18,593 nt of DNA. Origin: Nitrospira sp. ST-bin4. Lineage in GTDB: Bacteria > Nitrospirota > Nitrospiria > Nitrospirales > Nitrospiraceae. Made by a program: the position numbers and the translations under genes. Below the pieces are notes generated by a model. That model had not been told where the DNA came from. It did no database searches and was given only the letters and a program-made list of their open reading frames with translations. Shown in pieces: positions 6,643 to 13,613 of this stretch. The stretch covers positions 1 through 18,593 of the forward strand of contig MSXM01000027.1 of assembly GCA_002083565.1 (NCBI GenBank). Reading direction: 5' to 3'. Positions within the stretch are counted from its first letter, which is position 1. Every line of letters begins with the position of its first letter.

Positions 6643-8091
6643 GTGTCGCTGAACAGGCTGGAAATCGAGCAGGCCGTGATGGAAATCGCGCCGATTCTAC
6701 GTGGAGGCTGGATTCAAAAAATTCAGCAACCCGCCCCCGATACCCTCCTCTTGGACATTCGTGTGCCAGGACAGACCCATCGCCTGCTGATTTCCTCCAG
6801 GCCGGACACGTCCCGCTTACATCTGACCAACCACCCGCTCCAAAACCCACCGACCCCCCCGGCCTTTTGCCAGTTCTTGAGGGCACATTTCCAAGGAGCC
6901 AGAATCGACGGCATCTGCCAAGTACCGAACGACCGCATCGTGGAAATTCACTGTGCCTGCAAAGCAGGCACACACACAATCGTGTGCGAGCTGACCGGAA
7001 AAAGAGCCAACATACTGATACTTGATGCCAACAGGCTGATACTTCGAGATTTAGCGAATCAGAGAGACCTCATCGCGCAGCCGTATGTCTATCCGGCGCA
7101 ACGTGGCAAGGATGGGCAAGAGACATGGCCGAATCGTTTTCCCGGCGCCCTCAGCGGAGATTTTCCCATCTCGGCTGAAATCGATGCTTATTACCGGGAT
7201 AAGGAATTCACGCTCGCCGTCGACGATGCCAAAGAGGCACGGCTGCGAGTGTTGAGAACCACGCTCAAGAAAGAGCATCGGCGGATTCAGGCATGGCGGG
7301 AAGACTTGGACCGGGCCGCCAAGTACCGTGACTATGCCCGCTATGGAGAATTAATCAAAGCCAACCTGGGAACAATAGCCAAAGGAGCCGATCACATTAC
7401 GGTTACCGATTATTTCGATGAACAATTACCGGAAGTCACGATTCCGCTCGACCGCACAAAATCTTCTCAAGGCAACATGGACGACTATTTCCGAAAACAT
7501 CGAAAACATATGGCTGCCGAACGGGAGCTGACGCCGCGCATCGAGCAGGCGGAACGCGAATTGGAACGATTCCTGGCAGAACTTTCAGCGCTTGAGCAGG
7601 GAACCTGGACTCCACCTGCCGCCTCTCCTTCCAGCTCCAGCATCAAAGCACGAGTCACGACGCACACCAACCGGCGGTCCGGCGAAACACAGCGGCGCGG
7701 TCCGTTTCGTCGCTTTATCTCTGCTGACGGATTGCCGATCTTTGTCGGACGCAATGCCCGAGAAAATGATGAGCTGACTTTCGGCTTAGCCAAGAGCGAC
7801 GACCTCTGGCTCCATGCCCGAGGTACACCAGGCTCTCATGTCATCGTGCGGCTGGGAAAAGGGACCGATCCACCGGTCGAAACTCTGCGTGACGCCGCGA
7901 CGCTGGCATTGCTGTACAGCGACTTAAAGAAAAGCGGCAAAGGCGAGGTCGTCTATACCAGGCGCAAGTGGGTGAAAAAGGCCAGGGGCCAGGCACCCGG
8001 TGCCGTGACCATCACTCAAGAAAAATCGCTGCATGTCAGTCTGGACAAGACCAGACTGGATGCCTTGAAGGTTCGCTCGGCCGGCGAGTAA
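6643..8091 (+). CDS. rqcH: NFACT-family protein, RqcH-like ribosome quality-control factor
   Basis: This 482-aa cytoplasmic protein has an NFACT-N domain (about 1-180), a helical connecting segment (about 195-315) and an NFACT-R domain (about 350-480) with the hallmark DDLWLHARGTPGSHVIV. RqcH/Rqc2 proteins bind stalled 50S subunits and recruit tRNA-Ala to add C-terminal alanine tails that mark nascent chains for degradation. The Asp-Arg pair needed for tRNA recruitment in RqcH is present as D97-R98 in VPNDRIVEI. At 482 aa it is roughly 90 residues shorter than B. subtilis RqcH (about 570 aa, recalled), mostly in the coiled-coil/middle region. The GTG start (6643) follows GAAAGAGGG. A tail-adding activity is inferred, not shown. 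Confidence 0.82.
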   Translation: MSLNRLEIEQAVMEIAPILRGGWIQKIQQPAPDTLLLDIRVPGQTHRLLISSRPDTSRLHLTNHPLQNPPTPPAFCQFLRAHFQGARIDGICQVPNDRIVEIHCACKAGTHTIVCELTGKRANILILDANRLILRDLANQRDLIAQPYVYPAQRGKDGQETWPNRFPGALSGDFPISAEIDAYYRDKEFTLAVDDAKEARLRVLRTTLKKEHRRIQAWREDLDRAAKYRDYARYGELIKANLGTIAKGADHITVTDYFDEQLPEVTIPLDRTKSSQGNMDDYFRKHRKHMAAERELTPRIEQAERELERFLAELSALEQGTWTPPAASPSSSSIKARVTTHTNRRSGETQRRGPFRRFISADGLPIFVGRNARENDELTFGLAKSDDLWLHARGTPGSHVIVRLGKGTDPPVETLRDAATLALLYSDLKKSGKGEVVYTRRKWVKKARGQAPGAVTITQEKSLHVSLDKTRLDALKVRSAGE

Positions 8092-8128
8092 ACACTCCCT
8101 ACCGTCCCCTTTCTTCCGTTCCCAAGGC

Positions 8129-10186
8129 ATGCTAGAGTGCCCACATATGGGCACATCTTCCGACTCACTCGATCCCTTGACCATCACCCACACCTTAACC
8201 GCGTGCAAGAGCCTGCGCGAGTTCGACCAACGACTCAGCCACGAGCTAAAAGAAGTGCTTCCCTGCGATCTCGTCGGTTTCTACCTTTATAGCCAATCGA
8301 CACAAACATTTGCCCCGATCTCTGCTCCACTCACCGACCCGAATTGTCCGGGCTATATGGTCGGTCAGTTACCTGCAGACGGGACCATGAAAGAAACAGC
8401 CGTCAGGCATGGGCGCGCCCTTCTCACACATAGCCTCGCGGATTCTCCTTGGACAGAAGCCGTAGGCTTGAAGACAGCCCCCTTCACGACTGCGTCCGTG
8501 ATCGTTGCCCCGCTCATTGAGTCTGCCTTCGCCGCCGATCAGCCCGCTCGCACCGTTGCGGTCATGACCGTCGTGGCCCCTGGCCGATCCGGCGCCTTCA
8601 CTGACCACGACCGTCAGTTTCTTGAACAACTCGGCATACAGCTGGGGCCGGTGCTCCAGAACATCCTGGCGTCCGAGGAGCGTGACGCACTGATGGCAAT
8701 CAACAGACAGGTCGTTGTTGGAACGATGACGATCGAGCAACTCATGCCGGTCGTGAGGGACGTGTTGCATGGGATCGTCCAGCAGGACATGACCGGCTTG
8801 GTCCGATTTGTCCAGTCACCTGAGGGTCCGTGGTTCGACATCCTGTACCAAGACAGTGTTGAGGTCGATCTCGCACAACTCCGCCAGTTTCCGTTTGAAC
8901 AGATGGCCCCTGCTGAAATGCTGGTCACCGGGAAACCTCTGTTGACCACCGGACATAACCATACTCATTTCCCGGAGCGAACCTACATCGAATCCGTCGG
9001 CATTCTCTCCTGCATCCTTTGCCCCTTGATCGTGCGCGGGGCGCCCTACGGGTTCTTGGCCATCGGCAGCAAACGGCGCAACGCCTTTTCCGAGCGAGAT
9101 GTGGCGTTCACCGAACAAATCGGATTTCACCTCTCGCAAGCTGTTACCAACTTCACAGCCTACGAAGAAATTCGAGTCCTCAAGGAACAGCTCGAACAGG
9201 AGAACGTCTACTTGCGCGATGAGATCAAAGCGTCCGTCGATTTCAAAGCCCTGGTCGGCGAGAGCGCTGCTTTGCAGAAGACGCTCAAACTCATTGAACA
9301 AGTCGCACCGACTGATTCGACCGTCCTCATCACAGGGGAAACCGGCACAGGGAAAGAGCTGGTCGCACAGGCCATCCACTGCCTCTCGCCGCGAAAAGAG
9401 AAACCGTTGATTACGGTGAACTGCGCCGCATTGCCGCCGACCTTGATTGAATCCGAGCTATTCGGCCATGAGAAGGGCGCATTTACGAATGCGACGGCCC
9501 GAAAAATCGGCCGATTCGAGCTGGCCGATGGTGGCACCATCTTCCTGGACGAAGTGGGCGACCTGCCGCTCGACTTGCAAGCCAAGTTTTTGCGGGTGAT
9601 TGAAGCGCAGGAACTGCAGCGGGTCGGCGGCACGCAGACGATCAGGGTGAATGTGCGCGTACTTGCCGCCACCAACGTCGATGTGGAGGAGGCCGTCAGG
9701 AAGGGACAGTTTCGCTCAGATCTCTTTTACCGATTGAACGTCTTTCCTGTGCGGGTTCCGCCGCTCAGGGAACGGCGCGATGACATCCCGTCGCTCACAC
9801 GGCACTTTGTGAAGAAATATAGTGAACGGCACCGCCGGCCCATCACACGGGTTGCTCAAGGGACATTGAAAGCACTCGCATCCTATGACTGGCCAGGAAA
9901 CGTGCGCGAATTGGAGCACGTCATTGAGCGTGCGGTCATCGTCAGTCGCGAACCAGTTCTCGTCATTGACGAACTCGCACGGCCGGGTGAGGATATGACT
10001 AAAGCGGCCGCCCCTCGTACGCTGGCCGATGCCGAACGCATCCATATTCTCGAAACCCTCCGTCAGACCAATGGCGTCTTAGCCGGCAAGCACGGCGCCG
10101 CAGCCCGCCTGGGGATGAAGCGATCGACACTGCAACACCGGATGAAAAAACTCGGCATTCGACGCGGCTCAATTCACTCAAAATGA
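8129..10186 (+). CDS. Sigma-54-dependent activator, GAF-GAF-AAA+-Fis (FhlA/NorR-like)
   Basis: At 685 aa it has the length and order of FhlA: two GAF-like sensor domains (about 20-175 and 205-360), a short coiled coil with KEQLEQEN (about 350-365), the sigma-54 AAA+ domain (about 378-615) and a C-terminal Fis-type HTH (about 640-680). Walker A is GETGTGKE (403-410) and Walker B FLDEVGD has D474-E475. The sigma-54 contact loop reads GAFTNA (450-455) instead of the usual GAFTGA. There is no receiver domain, so it probably senses a ligand or redox state through GAF rather than phosphorylation. In-frame ATGs at 8129 and 8147 are both possible starts. A palindrome overlaps this start, suggesting autoregulation; the exporter operon downstream is the likely target. 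Confidence 0.9.
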   Translation: MLECPHMGTSSDSLDPLTITHTLTACKSLREFDQRLSHELKEVLPCDLVGFYLYSQSTQTFAPISAPLTDPNCPGYMVGQLPADGTMKETAVRHGRALLTHSLADSPWTEAVGLKTAPFTTASVIVAPLIESAFAADQPARTVAVMTVVAPGRSGAFTDHDRQFLEQLGIQLGPVLQNILASEERDALMAINRQVVVGTMTIEQLMPVVRDVLHGIVQQDMTGLVRFVQSPEGPWFDILYQDSVEVDLAQLRQFPFEQMAPAEMLVTGKPLLTTGHNHTHFPERTYIESVGILSCILCPLIVRGAPYGFLAIGSKRRNAFSERDVAFTEQIGFHLSQAVTNFTAYEEIRVLKEQLEQENVYLRDEIKASVDFKALVGESAALQKTLKLIEQVAPTDSTVLITGETGTGKELVAQAIHCLSPRKEKPLITVNCAALPPTLIESELFGHEKGAFTNATARKIGRFELADGGTIFLDEVGDLPLDLQAKFLRVIEAQELQRVGGTQTIRVNVRVLAATNVDVEEAVRKGQFRSDLFYRLNVFPVRVPPLRERRDDIPSLTRHFVKKYSERHRRPITRVAQGTLKALASYDWPGNVRELEHVIERAVIVSREPVLVIDELARPGEDMTKAAAPRTLADAERIHILETLRQTNGVLAGKHGAAARLGMKRSTLQHRMKKLGIRRGSIHSK
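8138..8153. promoter_or_regulatory. TGCC-N8-GGCA palindrome at the regulator start
   Basis: TGCCCACATATGGGCA (with flanks, GTGCCC-N6-GGGCAC at 8137-8154) shares the TGCC...ATAT...GGCA pattern with the two sites at 10188 and 10217. It overlaps the ATG at 8147, so bound protein could block the gene. A weak -10-like TAGAGT (8133-8138) lies beside it. Confidence 0.55.
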
Positions 10187-10187
10187 T

Positions 10188-10203
10188 TGCCCATATATTG
10201 GCA
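10188..10203. promoter_or_regulatory. TGCC-N8-GGCA palindrome, upstream activator site 1
   Basis: TGCCCATATATTGGCA is nearly a perfect palindrome (14 of 16 positions) and starts 2 nt after the activator gene's stop. It lies about 130 bp upstream of the sigma-54 promoter, a normal distance for an enhancer site of a sigma-54 activator. Confidence 0.65.
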
Positions 10204-10216
10204 GTCACTCTACATC

Positions 10217-10232
10217 TGCCAACATATCGGCA
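10217..10232. promoter_or_regulatory. TGCC-N8-GGCA palindrome, upstream activator site 2
   Basis: TGCCAACATATCGGCA (with flanks, C...G at 10216-10233) is the second site, 29 bp centre-to-centre from the first, so the two are on similar faces of the helix to within about a quarter turn. It lies about 100 bp upstream of the -24 element. Confidence 0.65.
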
Positions 10233-10331
10233 GAGTTTTTGGTATCGTCCTTCGCGCGCATCGGTCATGTCCTCCCCACTTCTCCGACCAACTTCGACGA
10301 CTTGCGAGTAGCTGACCGGTCATGTTCCGGA

Positions 10332-10349
10332 TTGGCACTGTCCCTGCTT
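10332..10349 (+). promoter_or_regulatory. Sigma-54 promoter for the exporter operon
   Basis: TTGGCACTGTCCCTGCTT has the invariant GG (10334-10335) and GC (10346-10347) exactly 10 nt apart, with a full TTGGCAC -24 block and CTGCT at -12 (consensus TTGCA/T). Transcription should start near 10358-10360, only a few bases before the ATG at 10362. Confidence 0.75.
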
Positions 10350-10361
10350 TGATTTCCCGGC

Positions 10362-10775
10362 ATGACGCCGGACACTTCTCTGACTCCTGAATACGTCTGC
10401 CGTACTATCGAAGAACACTTCGCGACACGGCAAGCTGAACTTCTGCCGTCCGGTGAACAGAGCAAAGATGGGAGACGGTTCTCTTGGTGCGGCGACGTGT
10501 TGGAATTCTTTACTGAAGGGCTGGCCGAACGTTTGGCAGCCAGAGGCATCACCTTCTCAAAATCCTTTCCAGGGCCCTTTCGGCTTTGGGATGAAGAGCA
10601 ATCGGCAAACGGCGAGCATGTGCGGCGGTTCTGGACAACAGCTCTATCCCAAGGCTGTCCCATCGCCCGCCTCTGCACCTATTTTTTCCATCGGCACGAC
10701 CGGGTAACTCTTCCCCAGCTCCCGAAGGTCGTTGCGTACCCTCCTGACCATCCAGACCCCGAGGCAGAACCATGA
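10362..10775 (+). CDS. Unknown 137-aa soluble protein, first gene of the exporter operon
   Basis: I do not recognise this protein. It has no signal peptide or TM segment, several aromatic and Cys/His residues (FSWCGDVLEFF about 40-50, CPIARLCTYFFHRHDR about 99-114) and a Pro/acidic tail. It is probably real: the stop overlaps the permease ATG by 4 nt (ATGA at 10772-10775), the same arrangement seen further down the operon. The ATG at 10362 has no SD and lies about 3 nt after the predicted sigma-54 start site, so the message may be leaderless, or translation may start at an internal GTG. It could be a regulator or cytoplasmic accessory of the exporter. Confidence 0.6.
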   Translation: MTPDTSLTPEYVCRTIEEHFATRQAELLPSGEQSKDGRRFSWCGDVLEFFTEGLAERLAARGITFSKSFPGPFRLWDEEQSANGEHVRRFWTTALSQGCPIARLCTYFFHRHDRVTLPQLPKVVAYPPDHPDPEAEP

Positions 10776-11902
10776 ACTACGTTGCCCTCAAGATGCTCTT
10801 CGGCGATCGTGCCAAATATCTCATGTTGCTCTGTGGATTGACCTTTGCCGTGATGTTGATCGTGCAACAAGGCTCAATTTTCTGGGGCCTCATGATGTGG
10901 TCCCAAGCCAACATCAGCAATCTCAATGTGCCGATCTGGGTCACGGATCCCGGCATAGCCCAGGTAGACGAAGTCAAACCCATCGCCAGCACCGGGGTCG
11001 ATCGCGTCAGAAGTGTCGACGGAGTGGAATGGGCGGTCCCGTTGTATAAAGGGCTGCTTCGGGCTCGCCTCGCTGGTGGGGACTACCACCAGATCACCTT
11101 AACCGGGCTCGAATCGGCCACACTGATCGGTCGTCCCTCCCAAATCCTTGAAGGTCGGTTCGAAGACATTCTGCAACCGGATGCCGTGGTCCTTGATCAG
11201 TGGGCCGTCGAACGGATGGGCGGTCCGACAGTCGTCAAGGTCGGGACTATCTTTGAGTTGAACGACAAACTCGCCCGAGTCGTGGCAATTGCCAAGACTC
11301 AGAAGAGCTTCACAAATATCCCCGTCGTGTACACCACCTACGAACGCGCGATGCGGTATGTTCCGCGCGAACGCCGCATACTCTCCTATGTCCTGGCAAA
11401 AGCCAAGGATGGTGTTCCGGTTGAAGACGTGGTCCAACGCATCCGCGCCCAGACCGGCCTGGGTGCGTTCACCGAGGAAGAGTTCGGCTGGAAAACGATC
11501 ATGTGGGTGCTCAAGAACACCGGCATCGGCATCAACTTCGGCACGACGATTCTCCTTGGATTTATTGTCGGAATGGCCATTGCAGGACAAACATTTTATC
11601 TGTTCACGGTTGAAAACCTGCGGCAGTTCGGCGCGCTGAAGGCTATGGGGGCCTCAACCTTCACTCTGGCACGCATGATTCTACTCCAAGCCTTTACGGT
11701 GGGGCTCACCGGCTACGGGGTCGGGATAGGGCTCGCCACAGTGTTTGGATTTCTGACGGCTAGCGGTGGCAACTTGCCGTTTGCCGAGACCTGGCAACTC
11801 CTGCTGATGGTCCTGGTGGCATTACTCGCCATTTGTACATTTTCAGCCTTGATCAGCATTATCAAGCTCGCACGGCTAGAGCCAGCGATTGTCTTTCGGT
11901 GA
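10772..11902 (+). CDS. ABC exporter permease, DevC/MacB-like (FtsX domain)
   Basis: This 376-aa inner-membrane protein has the MacB/DevC topology: one TM helix near the N-terminus (about 17-40), a large periplasmic domain (about 45-245) and three TM helices at the C-terminus (about 252-280, 300-330, 340-365). The C-terminal FtsX-like region holds the typical ENLRQFGALKAMGAS motif after TM2. DevC-type permeases pair with a separate ATPase and work with an HlyD-type adaptor and TolC to move substrates out through both membranes. All these partners follow directly. The start overlaps the preceding stop (ATGA). The substrate cannot be told from sequence. Confidence 0.85.
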   Translation: MNYVALKMLFGDRAKYLMLLCGLTFAVMLIVQQGSIFWGLMMWSQANISNLNVPIWVTDPGIAQVDEVKPIASTGVDRVRSVDGVEWAVPLYKGLLRARLAGGDYHQITLTGLESATLIGRPSQILEGRFEDILQPDAVVLDQWAVERMGGPTVVKVGTIFELNDKLARVVAIAKTQKSFTNIPVVYTTYERAMRYVPRERRILSYVLAKAKDGVPVEDVVQRIRAQTGLGAFTEEEFGWKTIMWVLKNTGIGINFGTTILLGFIVGMAIAGQTFYLFTVENLRQFGALKAMGASTFTLARMILLQAFTVGLTGYGVGIGLATVFGFLTASGGNLPFAETWQLLLMVLVALLAICTFSALISIIKLARLEPAIVFR

Positions 11903-11907
11903 ACACG

Positions 11908-12627
11908 ATGGACAACCACTCACAATCGGCCGCAGTGCGTGCCCGTGGCATCGTGAAATCATTCGGCACCGGTGACACGCAGGTCACGGTGCTCAAAGGT
12001 ATCGATCTCGATATCTATCTGGGCGAATTGCTGTTGCTCGTCGGCGAGTCGGGTGGCGGCAAGACGACCCTCTTGTCGGCCATCGCCGGAATCCTCGACA
12101 TCGATGCCGGCGATATCGATGTGCTGGGCGTTCCGCTCAGCGCACTGCCGGCCGGAAGACGCACGCAGTTTCGCGGCCAAACCATGGGGTTTATCTATCA
12201 GCAATTTAATCTCCTGCCGGCGTTGACGGCGGCTGAGAACGTGGCCGTCCCGCTCCTGATCCAGGGGATCGGACGCGCAGAGGCTCTGCGGCGAGCACGC
12301 ATCCTGCTGGACCGTGTGGGTCTTGGCGAGCGGGCAGAATTCCTCCCTAAAAACCTGTCCGGCGGGCAGCAACAGCGCGTCGCGATCGCTCGGGCCCTGG
12401 TCAATGAACCGCGTCTGCTCATTTGCGACGAGCCGACCGCCGCTTTGGACGGGCCGAACGGACAAAAGATTATGGAACTGCTGCGCGATGTCGGCCGCTC
12501 TCCGGATCGATGCGTCATTGTTGTCACACACGACAGCCGGATCTTTCACTTCGGCGACCGGATGGCCAATCTCACAGACGGACGGATTGTGGGCATCGAA
12601 CGGATCGGACAGGAAGGAACAGTATGA
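11908..12627 (+). CDS. ABC transporter ATPase, DevA/LolD/MacB-type
   Basis: This 239-aa nucleotide-binding protein is the motor of the exporter. All motifs are present: Walker A GESGGGKT (46-53), Q-loop Q98, signature LSGGQQQR (150-157), Walker B LLICDEP (170-176), H-loop H208. Length and the FIYQQFNLLPALTAAENV segment place it with the DevA/LolD/MacB ATPases. The ATG at 11908 was chosen because GGTGA (11898-11902) sits 5 nt upstream; a GTG at 11899 overlapping the permease stop (GTGA) is a good alternative that adds three residues. Confidence 0.9.
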   Translation: MDNHSQSAAVRARGIVKSFGTGDTQVTVLKGIDLDIYLGELLLLVGESGGGKTTLLSAIAGILDIDAGDIDVLGVPLSALPAGRRTQFRGQTMGFIYQQFNLLPALTAAENVAVPLLIQGIGRAEALRRARILLDRVGLGERAEFLPKNLSGGQQQRVAIARALVNEPRLLICDEPTAALDGPNGQKIMELLRDVGRSPDRCVIVVTHDSRIFHFGDRMANLTDGRIVGIERIGQEGTV

Positions 12628-13613
12628 TCATCGCGAAACGGTTAAGCATCTGGATCGCTCTTCTCGGAGTGGGATTCACGATATGGGCCTTGCTGGGTGC
12701 CAACAAGAAGGACCCCATGCCGACGCCTATTTCGGAACCTCCCCGGTCTCCCTATGAACATGCCGTAGCGGCCTCCGGAATCATCGAAGCGGTGAATGAA
12801 AACGTCCGCATCGCGCCTCCGGTGGCCGGATTGATTACCAAGGTGTTTGTGAAAGTTGGCGATCAGGTCACAACACAGGCTCCGCTGTTCCAACTAGATG
12901 ATCGGGAATTACGCGCGCAGCTCTTGACCCGTGAAGCTGCCATTCCCCCCCTACAGGCGCAGATCGATGAGCAGAACTACAAAATCGGCGATCTTGAGAC
13001 CCAATTACACCGCCTCCAATCGGTACACGATGAGCGAGCCGTGAGCGAGGATGATCTCAAGCGCACCTGGTACGCACTTGAGATGGCCAAACGCGGCGAG
13101 CAGCGGCTTCAAGCCAGCCTCAAACAGGCCATGGCTCAGCGGGATGAAGCCGCCATCCTCCTGACTCGTCTGACTGTACGGGCGCCGCGAAGCGGCACGC
13201 TATTACAAATCAACGTTCGGGCGGGAGAATACGCAACGCTTGGACCGAGCGAGCCGCTCATGCTGTTGGGCGAAACCGAACAGCTGCAAGTCCGTGCCGA
13301 CGTCGACGAAGTCAACGCCCCGCTCGTCACTCCGCAAGCCGGAGGCACGGCCTCCATCAAGTCCTTGGCTGACCGGAAAATTCCACTGACGTTCGTACGG
13401 ATCGAGCCCTACGTGATCCCTAAGAAATCGCTCACGGGGGAGAACACAGAACGAGTTGACACCAGAGTGCTGCAAGTTATCTATCGGTTCGAGCGTCCGT
13501 CCTTCCCGGTCTATGCCGGGCAGCAGGTCGATGTGTTCATTGAGCGACATCCCTCACGCACGACTGACGAAACACCATCTTCTCCAGTTGCCCCCACGGA
13601 GCAGCCATTATGA
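12624..13613 (+). CDS. HlyD/DevB-type periplasmic adaptor of the exporter
   Basis: This 329-aa membrane-fusion protein has an N-terminal anchor (about 6-26), a first half-lipoyl segment (SGIIEAVNENVRIAPPVAGL at about 52-71, then VKVGDQV), a coiled-coil hairpin (about 100-170) and the second half-lipoyl (TVRAPRSGTLLQINVRAGEY at about 181-200) followed by a beta-barrel domain. It would link the DevC-like permease to the TolC-like channel in the periplasm. AAGGAA precedes the ATG, which overlaps the ATPase stop by 4 nt. The C-terminus is a short Pro/Thr/Ser tail of no obvious function. Confidence 0.88.
   Translation: MIIAKRLSIWIALLGVGFTIWALLGANKKDPMPTPISEPPRSPYEHAVAASGIIEAVNENVRIAPPVAGLITKVFVKVGDQVTTQAPLFQLDDRELRAQLLTREAAIPPLQAQIDEQNYKIGDLETQLHRLQSVHDERAVSEDDLKRTWYALEMAKRGEQRLQASLKQAMAQRDEAAILLTRLTVRAPRSGTLLQINVRAGEYATLGPSEPLMLLGETEQLQVRADVDEVNAPLVTPQAGGTASIKSLADRKIPLTFVRIEPYVIPKKSLTGENTERVDTRVLQVIYRFERPSFPVYAGQQVDVFIERHPSRTTDETPSSPVAPTEQPL

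Noticed and set aside
6952..6972. Perfect 9-bp hairpin TGTGCCTGC-AAA-GCAGGCACA
   Set aside because: It lies inside the NFACT coding sequence with no T-run and no link to the TGCC-N8-GGCA motif (spacing differs).
10217..10270. TTGGTATCGTCCTTCGC as a second sigma-54 promoter
   Set aside because: GG and GC are 11 nt apart rather than 10, and the -24 block is poor; the site at 10332 fits exactly.
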